From Cyanobacteriota bacterium SRBZ.bins.94.201705 (GTDB lineage: Bacteria > Cyanobacteriota > Cyanobacteriia > Cyanobacteriales > Cyanobacteriaceae), in the NCBI GenBank assembly GCA_030549855.1, contig JAUQQP010000045.1:1-62485 (forward strand): a stretch of 62,485 nt of DNA, read 5' to 3'. Both the position numbers and the translations under genes were made by a program. The notes beneath the pieces are model-generated. The model ran no database searches, was not told the origin of the DNA, and saw only the letters and a list, made by a program, of their open reading frames with translations. Shown here piece after piece: positions 54,961-62,485 of this stretch (positions are counted from its first letter, which is position 1; each line of letters opens with the position of its first letter).

Positions 54961-55051
54961 AATGTTTATTCGTCAGAAAGGTTATTCATTCATAGTGTAG
55001 ACTATAGGCTGAGGCAATTTTTCCTCTGCAATTGGCAAAAAATATAATGTC

Positions 55052-56186
55052 ATGAGGATTTTACTAGATTGTACTTGTGTCAGGCAACAACTCACTGGGG
55101 TAGGCTACTATACCTACAGTTTGATGGAGGCATTGAGGGAATTAATAAAAACTCGTTTTCCCGACTGGCAGATGGCTGAGGGGTGAAAAATCTTTGCCTC
55201 CCCCCTTGCAACACCTATCTCGGGAAATATTTTTTCTGCCTATTCCTGTTACTCTTAGTAATCTCCTGGGAAATGCTGCTATTTTTTTTGGCCAACATCT
55301 TCCACCAGATTATGATATTATCCACGGCACCGATTATTATGTATACCCCTACCCTCGAGGTGTAAAAATACTCCCCATCCACGATTTAACCTTTATAAAA
55401 TACCCTGATTTTTGCCCCTATGTAGTCAGAAATAGTTACAGAAACAGAATAGAAAAATGTCTACAATGGACGGACATTGTCCTCACTTTTTCCCAAAATA
55501 CCAAGCAGGAAATAGTCGATTACTTCCAGATACCCGAAGAGAGAGTAGTAGTTACAACTGAAGCAAGTCGCTACAACCACGACTACCTTGATTATGTGGA
55601 TGTGTCGCGAATAAAAAGCAGATATTGCCACCTATTTTCCCTTCCTTATATTCTGTTTGTAGGCACAATTGAGCCCAGGAAAAACCTCAAAAACCTAATC
55701 AAAGCCTTCAACCTGATTAAAAGGGAATTTAGCCTAAAACACAATCTGATTTTAATAGGCAAAAAAGGATGGCGCTGCGGGGAAATTCTGGCAGAAATAG
55801 AAAACTCCCCCTACAGAGATAACATAAAACACTTAGGGTATTTGACAGAAGAAGAGGTGGCAGTATTTTATGCCAATGCAGAGGTGTTTGTATACCCCTC
55901 TTTTTACGAAGGATTTGGGTTGCCAATTCTAGAAGCAATGACATTAGGCGCGCCTGTATCGGGGGTTTCGGCTTTGCCAGAAGTGGCAGGGGAGGCAGCA
56001 TTATATATTCCCCCTCACGACTGGCAAGCCATGGCTTATGCCATTTATCGGGTAATTCAAGATAGAGATTTGCGGGAAAAATTAAAACGACTAGGGAAGC
56101 TAAGGGGAGATTTATACTCCTGGCAACGGGTGGCAGAGGAAACATTAGGTATATACTCCTCTGCTAGGAGTCTTATTGTCGGTTGA
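55052..56186 (+). pseudogene. GT4-family glycosyltransferase with one frameshift
   Basis: The N-terminus is in the frame from ATG 55052 (MRILLDCTCVRQQLTGVGYY) and stops at a TGA at about 55184. The rest is in another frame (55194-56186): ILPIHDLTFIKYPDFCPYVV, YILFVGTIEPRKNLKNLIKA, and the E-x7-E region YEGFGLPILEAMTLGAPVSG. In the run GGGG at about 55180, three G instead of four would join the frames as AEGEKSLPPPLQHL. The joined protein would have about 377 residues, normal for GT4 mannosyl- or rhamnosyltransferase-like enzymes. It may be a sequencing error rather than a real mutation. Confidence 0.75.
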
Positions 56187-56209
56187 GTGAGGGGAAACAG
56201 GTTTGGGGT

Positions 56210-56479
56210 TTACTGAAAGGCAGCCTGATAGAGTTTGTTTGCCTGTTGATAAGCCTCCCACTCCCCGCTATTTTTCAGATGACGTAGTCTATTTTCCATT
56301 AACAAACGCGCCTCGTTGCGACTAATAGGCTCGAAACTGATAGAATTGCCCTTGGATGTCACCTTAAAAAACAAACGTTGGGCATACAGAGTCGTATACA
56401 ACTCCTCATTCCTGTCAATTACACATAGACGATACAACAACCCAAAATTGGGATGATTGATATATACTTCTGCTACCAT
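56210..56479 (-). CDS. pipX: PipX, coactivator of NtcA and partner of PII
   Basis: Cyanobacteria-specific nitrogen regulator that shuttles between PII (low 2-oxoglutarate) and NtcA (high 2-oxoglutarate). 89 residues, the usual length. The Tudor-like N-terminal domain includes YINHPNFGLLYRLCVI, the highly conserved LYAQRLFFKVT, and FEPISRNEARLLMENRLRHL; two C-terminal helices follow. It is convergent with the GT4 gene, with about 20 nt between stops. Confidence 0.95.
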   Translation of the reverse strand: MVAEVYINHPNFGLLYRLCVIDRNEELYTTLYAQRLFFKVTSKGNSISFEPISRNEARLLMENRLRHLKNSGEWEAYQQANKLYQAAFQ

Positions 56480-56609
56480 TCAACTCTTGCCGTTGCTCAT
56501 AGACAATTTTGATTGTATCGTTTATGATAAAACAATTCCATTGGCCCACTATTATACCCCCCACCCACTGCGGGCTGCCATATTCTCTCTATATACTCCC
56601 TATATGCCC

Positions 56610-57005
56610 CTACTTTGGTAACATACTCCTAATGGTATCAACAAACTGTTCATGGTCCACTACCGGTTTGGAAATGTAACCGTCGGCACCACTTTCCGCT
56701 AAAAACGTCTCCCTATCCCCCCGCATGGCATGGGCAGTAACTAGAATAACAGGAATAGACTTAGTTTTCTCATCCGACTTCAGAATTTGAGTGATTTTTA
56801 TGCCGTCTACTGGTTTGCCCTGATAGAAACTATTAGACAAAGATACGTCCATTAGAATAATATCAGGAATACCCGCCCTTGCTAAGGCCAGAATTTCCTC
56901 CACATCTTCACTCCCCCTTACCTCAAACCCACCCCTCTTAGTCAGAATTTTTGCAAAGACTTTCATGTTAACGGGGTCATCTTCTACAATCAATACCGTG
57001 GTCAT
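56610..57005 (-). CDS. stand-alone response regulator (CheY-like)
   Basis: 131 residues, a single receiver domain: acidic pair in VEDDP (8-10), phospho-acceptor Asp53 in LMDVS, Thr in LVTAHAM and Lys in YISKPV. There is no output domain. An insert of about 6 residues after the Asp (SNSFYQGKPVDG) resembles DivK-type receivers. Its ATG overlaps the stop of the cryptochrome gene (57002-57005), so the two are translationally coupled. Confidence 0.92.
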   Translation of the reverse strand: MTTVLIVEDDPVNMKVFAKILTKRGGFEVRGSEDVEEILALARAGIPDIILMDVSLSNSFYQGKPVDGIKITQILKSDEKTKSIPVILVTAHAMRGDRETFLAESGADGYISKPVVDHEQFVDTIRSMLPK

Positions 57006-58462
57006 TTTTTCGCCTGTCTGTATATTCTCTCATTACGTTTGATGGACTCGAAAAAGTCGACAATAGGACGAGGGTAATCCAATCCTAATTTTACCCCATA
57101 TCGTTTCTGTTCCTCAGCAGATAATTTCCAAGGTTCATGTATTTTCTCCCCTTTGATAGCCGCAATTTCTGGTAACCAGTGTCTCAAATAGTCCCCATTA
57201 TAATCATAGTCTTTTGATTGCTTGGGTATGTTAAAATAACGAAAACCCCTGGCGTCATTGCCAATACCCGCAGTATAGTTCCAATTCCCCCAATTACTAC
57301 ATACATCATAGTCTATCAGCAAGGATTCAAACCACTCCGCACCCATTTGCCAATTAATCCCCAAATTCTTTGTCAGGAAACTAGCCACATTCTGTCTCCC
57401 CCTATTAGACATAAAACCCGTCTCTTTTAACTCTCTCATATTAGCATCTACTAACGGGTAACCTGTTTGTCCCTCGCACCATGCTACAAATTTTTCCCAA
57501 TCTTCCTCCCATGGCAGAGAGAGATTTTGAATGCCAGAGAGGTAGAAAAGGCGATTGCCATACTTAACGGCAGTAAAACGGAAGAAATCCCGCCAAAGCA
57601 ACTCAAATACCAGCCAATAGGTAGAATCATTTTTTACCCTTTCTTCCTCATACTGTTTCACCTGCCAGTAGACATAACGGGGGGAAAGACACCCCAATGC
57701 CAGCCAAGGAGAGAATTTAGAAGAATAATCTGCCCCTAGCATGCCATTGCGAGTTTGTTTATAATCCTTAAGGCAGTCTTTTTCCCAAAAATAGTGTTGT
57801 AGTCTTTTCAATCCTTCCGTTTCCCCCCCCCTAAAATTCAATACTGCCTTGGGATGGGGGGGGGTAAATTCCTCTAAACCCAATTCTGTTAGAGTTGGTA
57901 TTTCCCCTACTTCCATTTCTGGTATTGGTGGCAGTTTCTCCACAGGGGGATAACAGGGTTTAACTTGACTTTTTTTCTCCACTTCCTTCCTGAAATTGGT
58001 AAATAAATCGGGGATTTGACTTACTGGGAAGGGTAAATCCTCTGGATGGTATAGGGTTGCCTGCCAGTGGGTTTCTATCTCTACATTTATCTTTTTCAGT
58101 CTACTGGCAACTCTTCTTTCCACCGATTTTTCCTCTGCTGTTGCCTCTTCTGAAAAATAAACCTTTGCTACTTGATGTTTGGCGGCCACTTCTGGTATAA
58201 TCTCCTCCGGGATACCCTTTTTAACAATCAAATTACTCCCCAACCGTTGAAGAGAATTTCTTAAATCCGCTAAACTTTCCAGCAGAAACTTTGCCCTAAA
58301 TTTCCCCGTTTTAGGGAAACCAAAGGAGGTTGTCTTGAATTGTCTTGTGTCTATACAATAAAAGGGTATTATCCTTTGGGGATTTTCTTGTAACGCCCTG
58401 TGGATTAAAATTTGATCATGGATTCTCAAGTCATTGCGAAACCAAATTAGGACAGTCTTCAT
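57002..58462 (-). CDS. cryptochrome-DASH / photolyase-family flavoprotein
   Basis: 486 residues. Antenna domain from MKTVLIWFRNDLRIHDQ. The FAD domain includes YKQTRNGMLGADYSSKFSPW, FELLWRDFFRFTAVKYGNRL, TGYPLVDANMRELKETGFMS, NRGRQNVASFL and DYDVCSNWGNWNYTAGIGND. The YSSKFSPWLALGCLSPR and WGNWNYTAGIGNDAR contexts are those of the DASH class rather than CPD photolyases. DASH proteins repair single-stranded CPDs and may have regulatory roles. It is followed by a coupled response regulator. Confidence 0.93.
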   Translation of the reverse strand: MKTVLIWFRNDLRIHDQILIHRALQENPQRIIPFYCIDTRQFKTTSFGFPKTGKFRAKFLLESLADLRNSLQRLGSNLIVKKGIPEEIIPEVAAKHQVAKVYFSEEATAEEKSVERRVASRLKKINVEIETHWQATLYHPEDLPFPVSQIPDLFTNFRKEVEKKSQVKPCYPPVEKLPPIPEMEVGEIPTLTELGLEEFTPPHPKAVLNFRGGETEGLKRLQHYFWEKDCLKDYKQTRNGMLGADYSSKFSPWLALGCLSPRYVYWQVKQYEEERVKNDSTYWLVFELLWRDFFRFTAVKYGNRLFYLSGIQNLSLPWEEDWEKFVAWCEGQTGYPLVDANMRELKETGFMSNRGRQNVASFLTKNLGINWQMGAEWFESLLIDYDVCSNWGNWNYTAGIGNDARGFRYFNIPKQSKDYDYNGDYLRHWLPEIAAIKGEKIHEPWKLSAEEQKRYGVKLGLDYPRPIVDFFESIKRNERIYRQAKK

Positions 58463-58580
58463 AGGGTATAATAGTCATGCCAACAGTGGGTAACTTTTTC
58501 CCAGTAATTAATTCTTTCACAATTTCTTCCTCAATGGCAACCAACACGGCCTGCTTGCTGGAGTTAGGGGGTTGTCCCAA
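58431..58580 (-). CDS. possible small ORF overlapping the cryptochrome start (49 aa)
   Basis: A frame open from about 58613, with a TTG at 58580 as the only early start, reads LGQPPNSSKQAVLVAIEEEI and continues KELITGKKLPTVGMTIIPYE. It stops at 58431, inside the cryptochrome gene, overlapping its start by 32 nt. The sequence looks protein-like, with an amphipathic helix, but no ribosome site or ATG supports it. It may be a remnant or an unannotated leader gene. Confidence 0.3.
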   Translation of the reverse strand: MGQPPNSSKQAVLVAIEEEIVKELITGKKLPTVGMTIIPYEDCPNLVSQ

Positions 58581-58624
58581 GACGGTAATGGTGGGATTAT
58601 TCTGAACTTATTTTAGGAAAAATA

Positions 58625-59503
58625 ATGGAGAAATACAAGGAAGAATTTCAACACAAGCCTGTATTGTGTCAGGAGGTTTTAGAATACTTAAACGTAAGGG
58701 AATACGGACATTATTTAGATGCAACCGTGGGGTTAGGAGGCCATGCAGAATTGATTTTAAGCCGGGGGAATAATATCAGAATAACTGCAATTGATCAAGA
58801 CGAATTGGCTATTAAATTTGTCAAGGAGAGACTGAAATCCTACGGAAATAGGGTTACCTTTTTTCTGGGAAATTTTGCCGATTTTTCCCCAGAAAATGAC
58901 AAGATTTTTGATGGCATTATAGCAGATTTAGGTGTTAGTTCCCCCCAACTAGATAACCCGGCTAGAGGATTTAGTTTTCGCCTGGAAGGAGATTTAGACA
59001 TGCGGATGAATCAAAGTCAACCCCTTACAGCAAAGGATATTGTTAACAGCTGGGGAGAAAAAGAATTAGCAGATTTGTTGTTTGCCTATGGAGAAGAAAG
59101 ATACTCTCGTCAGATTGCCCGTATGATAGTACAAAAAAGGCCGTTTTACACCACAACCCAATTAGCAGAGGCTATTGCCTCCTGTGTACCAACGAAATAC
59201 CGGCATGGTAGAATACATCCAGCTACTCGTACCTTCCAGGCACTTAGAATTAAAGTAAACGACGAATTGGGTAGTCTAGAGAGGTTTTTACAAAAGGCAC
59301 CATTTTGGTTAAAGGAGGGAGGCAGAATAGCTGTTATCAGCTTTCATAGCCTAGAAGATAGGATTGTCAAAAACCAATTTCGCCATCATCCTCTCCTAAA
59401 AATTGTCACTAAAAAGCCCATTGTACCTAGTATAACAGAAAGAAATAACAATCCCCGCTCCCGTTCCGCCAAACTTAGAGTGGCAGAGAGAATACACCCC
59501 TGA
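58625..59503 (+). CDS. rsmH: 16S rRNA (cytosine-1402-N4)-methyltransferase
   Basis: RsmH (formerly MraW) methylates C1402 in the 30S decoding site. 292 residues: [15 protein letters not shown] at the N-terminus, SAM motif [15 protein letters not shown] (32-46), [20 protein letters not shown] and the C-terminal [17 protein letters not shown] and [14 protein letters not shown]. In many bacteria it opens the division-cell-wall cluster, but here the next gene on this strand is 0.7 kb away. Confidence 0.96.
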   Translation: MEKYKEEFQHKPVLCQEVLEYLNVREYGHYLDATVGLGGHAELILSRGNNIRITAIDQDELAIKFVKERLKSYGNRVTFFLGNFADFSPENDKIFDGIIADLGVSSPQLDNPARGFSFRLEGDLDMRMNQSQPLTAKDIVNSWGEKELADLLFAYGEERYSRQIARMIVQKRPFYTTTQLAEAIASCVPTKYRHGRIHPATRTFQALRIKVNDELGSLERFLQKAPFWLKEGGRIAVISFHSLEDRIVKNQFRHHPLLKIVTKKPIVPSITERNNNPRSRSAKLRVAERIHP

Positions 59504-60217
59504 CAATTTTCTCTGATAAAGCCTCTTTTTCCACTTCCACTAGCTTTTATTGCCTTTTGACTAGGTGGATGTTAACCGTCTTGAGATTTATCCATATATC
59601 TTCACACTCACTCCCCCTGTTTGTAAACTATCAAGTAAGGCGATGACTCTTCTGTAATCCCAAAATTACTGTAAAAAAAAAGGAAACAGAAGTTGTTGAA
59701 TTTTGAGTCGTGAATTTTCTGCAAAAAGACAATAAAACATGCCGAAGTCGATTAGACTAGTTGGGAAACCATTAAAGCCGCAAGACAAAATGACTAGAAG
59801 CACAACCTAATCCCTCGGAAATATACCAAAGAGTAGACATGATTGAAACGACCCTTTGGCCCCCTTTACGGCTAGACTCTCTATAAGGGGATAATAGATG
59901 CCATTAGAAGACAACAAAAACCGAGAAAATTCAAAAGCCAACCCAATTCAATTTAATACCCCCCTGGTGACACAAAACCAAGGCTGACATCACAATCTCT
60001 GCCAGAAAACACAACAACAAACTCTACTGACAGCCTTTAGACATGCTTTTAGACGAAAGGGAATTTTGCCACCAACCAGCAGAGAAAGGTGGCTAGCTAG
60101 CCAATCATGATGACAGGATGGAAAGCAGTCAATGGGGTAGATTAATGGCCACATAGGAAAGGGAAACAGGTTAGGATAAAATCGGAGGGTGGACATTTAG
60201 AAAATAAAAGTGTTAGA
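59504..60217. other. 714-bp intergenic region, no gene recognised
   Basis: Stops occur in all frames; the longest open frame (minus strand, 68 codons) looks fortuitous. Landmarks are a 14-bp palindrome TGGCTAGCTAGCCA (about 60090-60103) and a run of nine A near 59674. A stretch at about 59740-59870 (MPKSIRLVGKPLKPQDKMTR, then NIPKSRHD) might be a decayed reading frame. An unmarked non-coding RNA cannot be excluded. Confidence 0.45.
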
Positions 60218-61291
60218 ATGAAGGCGTTAGTCTTATCCGGTGGAAGAGGCACTCGTTTGCGCCCCATTACCTACACAGGGGCAAAACAACTAGTGCCAGT
60301 GGCTAATAAGCCTATCCTCTGGTATGGCATTGAGGCAATAGTCAAAACGGGAATTACAGACATTGGTATAATTATAAGTCCAGAAACGGGCCACCAGGTG
60401 AGGGAAAAAACAGGGGATGGCAGTCGTTTTGGCGCTAGAATAACCTATATTCTCCAAGAAAGTCCAGACGGTTTGGCACATGCGGTAAAGGTAGCCCGTC
60501 CATTTTTGGCGGATTCCCCCTTTATAATGTATCTGGGGGATAATCTCATTGCCGACGATTTACAGGAGTATCTAGATGAATTCAAAAGTAGAAACCTGGA
60601 TGCCTTAATCCTACTAAGAAAAGTTTCAAATCCCAGGGCATTTGGAGTAGCTAAATTGGACGAAAATGGCCGGGTATTAGAGTTAGTAGAAAAGCCACAA
60701 AATCCCCCATCTAACCTAGCATTAGTTGGCATTTACTTCTTCTCTCCAGCTATCCACGAAGTAATAGAGAAACTGAAGCCTTCCGCTAGGGGAGAGTTGG
60801 AAATTACTGATGCTATTCAGGCCCTTATTGAAAGGGGAAAATCCGTAGAGGCAAGACAGTTGAAAAATTGGTGGCTAGATACAGGAAAAAAAGACGATCT
60901 ACTGGAAGCAAACAGGATTATTTTAGACACCACTTTGCCGCCGGGAGAGAAGCCAGATTTAGTGGAAAACAGTCAAATCATTGGTAGAGTGAAAATAGGG
61001 AAAAACACCAGTGTGATTAATTCCACCATTAGAGGACCTGTTATCATAGGAGACAATTGTCGGATTGAAAATTGCTTTATAGGCCCTTATTCTAGCATTG
61101 CCGACGGCGTCACCCTCGTAGATGTTGATATAGAGCACAGTGTAGTATTAGAAAATGCAGAAGTCAAGGGTATCCAGCAAAGAATTGTAGACAGTGTCAT
61201 CGGACAAAGGGCAAAAATCTACTTTCAGCCAAAACGCCCCAGGGCTCTTAGTTTCATGGTGGGCGATGACTCTATAATAGAATTGGCTTGA
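60218..61291 (+). CDS. glucose-1-phosphate thymidylyltransferase, long form with LbH tail
   Basis: 357 residues. Nucleotidyltransferase domain with LSGGRGTRLRPITYTGAKQL (6-25), VANKPILWYGIEAI, FIMYLGDNLIADDLQEYLDE and the sugar-binding LVEKPQNPPSNLALVGIYFF. From about 245 there is a left-handed beta-helix of hexapeptides (GRVKIGKNTSVINSTIRGPV). This is the long RmlA/RffH-related form that makes dTDP-glucose (or a similar activated sugar) for rhamnose and polysaccharide synthesis. The other rml genes are not in the window. Confidence 0.92.
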   Translation: MKALVLSGGRGTRLRPITYTGAKQLVPVANKPILWYGIEAIVKTGITDIGIIISPETGHQVREKTGDGSRFGARITYILQESPDGLAHAVKVARPFLADSPFIMYLGDNLIADDLQEYLDEFKSRNLDALILLRKVSNPRAFGVAKLDENGRVLELVEKPQNPPSNLALVGIYFFSPAIHEVIEKLKPSARGELEITDAIQALIERGKSVEARQLKNWWLDTGKKDDLLEANRIILDTTLPPGEKPDLVENSQIIGRVKIGKNTSVINSTIRGPVIIGDNCRIENCFIGPYSSIADGVTLVDVDIEHSVVLENAEVKGIQQRIVDSVIGQRAKIYFQPKRPRALSFMVGDDSIIELA

Positions 61292-61312
61292 CTTTAATTG
61301 TAAGATAATCCC

Positions 61313-61342
61313 TTGTCAACTCGGGCCATTATATTCTATAAT
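61313..61342 (+). promoter_or_regulatory. promoter of tRNA-Arg
   Basis: TTGTCA at 61313-61318, 18-bp spacer, TATAAT at 61337-61342; the tRNA begins 38 bp after the -10 box. Confidence 0.65.
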
Positions 61343-61379
61343 AATAGGATGTGTTATATAGGGCCTCGTCTGCCTGGAT

Positions 61380-61453
61380 GGGTGCGTAGCTCAGATGGAT
61401 AGAGCAACCGCCTTCTAAGTGGTTGGCCACAGGTTCGAGTCCTGTCGCACCCG
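61380..61453 (+). tRNA. tRNA-Arg (TCT)
   Basis: Full cloverleaf: acceptor GGGTGCG with CGCACCC (61446-61452), D-arm GCTC/GAGC, anticodon stem ACCGC/GTGGT (one G-T pair) with loop CTTCTAA and anticodon TCT at 61414-61416, variable loop TGGCC, T-arm ACAGG-TTCGAGT-CCTGT. The discriminator is G61453. CCA is not encoded. Confidence 0.97.
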
Positions 61454-62451
61454 TGGGGTTTTCTTGCCCAAAAATCAAGTCCTTTAAACCCTTACCCTAA
61501 TAAAACCTTGTCAAAGTTTCTCAGAAGTTTCTCATTACCCCCTGTTATAACCAGAAGGGGGTTATTTGTCAGGACGTGGTAGAAAAATTTTTTACGGGAT
61601 GGGCTTTTGGAAGAAATGGGGATTAGAAAGGGGGGGACATTTAAGAAACGGCCACAAGATGGGAAAACATCTAGCGGTTAAAGACAAGGTTTTTTTTGGT
61701 AGTCTTCTGGGGCAACTCTCCAGACTCTCCCCTTTAGACAATAACACTAACCACAATCTCTCCACTCTCCTCTTTACCTTTTTCGTAGATTCAACATCTT
61801 TAACCACCACAGGATTAACCACCACAGGATAACCGGCGTCGGTTGACAGATGAGTCCAAAAAACTGCTTGTCTGTGCCATACGGGTTATCCCCCTGCTAC
61901 ATACAAAAAGGCTAAGACTGTTAGATTTGCCCCATCCGGCAAGTTGCAATCCCAACTCAGTTTGGTCAAACAGAAAATGTCTTTCCTGTGGAGTTTTAAC
62001 CTGCCTGCCTGAGCGTCTCGCCCCTCTGACTTAACTAAAGGGCTTCTGGGAGAATATTTCAAAAGGCCAACACCTGGTTTTTCCCAAAATCACCGACATT
62101 GCGAAGATTTTGATTATCCATCGGACTAGCTGAAGCTGGCAAGAGACTGGGAGGGAGAAGAATATGAATCCCTGTGATTCAAAAGCCGTGGTGTAGCAGT
62201 TATAAGATGCCCCTTGTAGTCAATGGTAAGAAGGACTACCTAGGAAGACTTATGGGGTGGAAAATGTCTCCAGGATGGGCAACGGCCAAAAAAACACGCC
62301 ACCTATACCCCCGTCAAAAACCCTCCGACTCTACCCCCACAAGACTCCCCTCTGGCCATAACAAAAAGTAGTGGCGGCAATCTAGTGGGAATGGACACAG
62401 TCGCACTGGGGGGAGAGGGAGAAGGCATTGTACCTTAAGGCTTGCCACCCA
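61454..62451. other. 1-kb region between two tRNA genes, no gene recognised
   Basis: No convincing reading frame; open stretches of 63-88 codons lack ribosome sites and familiar motifs. A 7-bp stem ACCCCCT/AGGGGGT at 61537-61562 may terminate tRNA-Arg transcripts. Two tandem copies of a 15-bp unit TTAACCACCACAGGA lie at about 61799-61830. A GTAGTC/GACTAC hairpin lies at about 62216-62240. Confidence 0.45.
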
Positions 62452-62485
62452 AGCTACCTGTGGGGCTCGAACCCACAACCTAATC
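62452..62485 (-). tRNA. partial tRNA, 3' half (probably tRNA-Thr), cut by window edge
   Basis: Reading the minus strand, a T-arm GTGGG-TTCGAGC-CCCAC (62476-62460) is followed by acceptor 3' strand AGGTAGC (62459-62453) and a discriminator T (62452). The variable loop and end of the anticodon stem (GATTAGGTT) precede it; the anticodon is outside the window. The acceptor sequence is like cyanobacterial tRNA-Thr as I recall it, so the amino acid is a guess. Confidence 0.7.

Noticed and set aside
59990..60196. Minus-strand frame of 68 codons before the nucleotidyltransferase gene
   Set aside because: Rich in Phe, Pro and Cys, without ribosome site; looks fortuitous.
61592..61825. Minus-strand frame of 77 codons after tRNA-Arg
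   Set aside because: Basic and hydrophobic composition with no ribosome site or known motif; part of it comes from a 15-bp tandem repeat.

Overview
The window is chromosomal DNA of a cyanobacterium, probably a unicellular or colonial chroococcalean. Lineage-diagnostic genes are psb27, ndhM, pipX, ycf39, a DUF3769 (LptD-like) outer-membrane protein, an ArsA/Get3 ATPase with an Hsp20-like tail, a DUF3593 protein, cobalamin genes of the cobH-cobI-cbiG/cobJ type and a cryptochrome-DASH. Base composition is moderate. By eye I saw no copy of the HIP1 octamer GCGATCGC that is abundant in many cyanobacteria.

Layout. 1-1.1 kb (-): a truncated GAF gene and the rpmI-rplT operon. 1.2-4.0 kb (+): a phasin-like protein and the DUF3769 outer-membrane protein. 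4.0-7.17 kb: a 3.1-kb gene-free tract packed with diverged copies of a GATAAT-type palindrome that resembles the Fur box. 7.2-9.9 kb (-): a broken TPR-GT61 glycosyltransferase locus with a 48-bp minisatellite and a 167-bp tandem duplication. 9.9-17.8 kb (-): CocE-type hydrolase, GT4 glycosyltransferase, REC-histidine kinase, fatty aldehyde dehydrogenase, sufS and ycf39. 17.9-21.9 kb: nfu, then cobK (+) convergent with a cobH-cobI-cbiG/cobJ operon (-). 22-25.5 kb: nadE, a c6-type cytochrome, a MAPEG protein and a lone sugar-ABC permease. 25.6-29.3 kb: smc, split by an exact 62-bp tandem duplication. 29.3-39.9 kb (+): lipoprotein, hypothetical gene, arsA/get3, psb27, asd, dapA, rnj, an ABC1 kinase and rimM. 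39.9-49 kb: GAF protein, an unusual alpha/beta-hydrolase-solute-binding fusion, a GHL10 glycosidase, trmH, ferredoxin, small cyanobacterial proteins and a TPR protein. 49.2-53.4 kb: serA, prmA, a nucleotide-sugar epimerase, a PepSY-type membrane protein and ndhM. 53.5-56.2 kb: two very small genes, an AT-rich gene-poor stretch and a frameshifted GT4. 56.2-61.3 kb: pipX, response regulator plus cryptochrome-DASH, rsmH and a long-form glucose-1-phosphate nucleotidyltransferase. 61.4-62.5 kb: tRNA-Arg(TCT) and, at the edge, the 3' part of a tRNA (probably Thr).

Most of the window is core metabolism: lysine/threonine branch (asd, dapA), serine, NAD, cobalamin, Fe-S, RNA processing and PSII/NDH assembly. 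Envelope and polysaccharide genes are scattered through it (GT61, two GT4, epimerase, RmlA-type enzyme, DUF3769, GHL10). The accessory-looking parts are 4-9.9 kb and 54-56 kb. Three genes (the GT61 locus, smc and a GT4) are interrupted by tandem duplications or homopolymer indels. I cannot tell real mutation from assembly error, and this should be settled before biological weight is put on those lesions.
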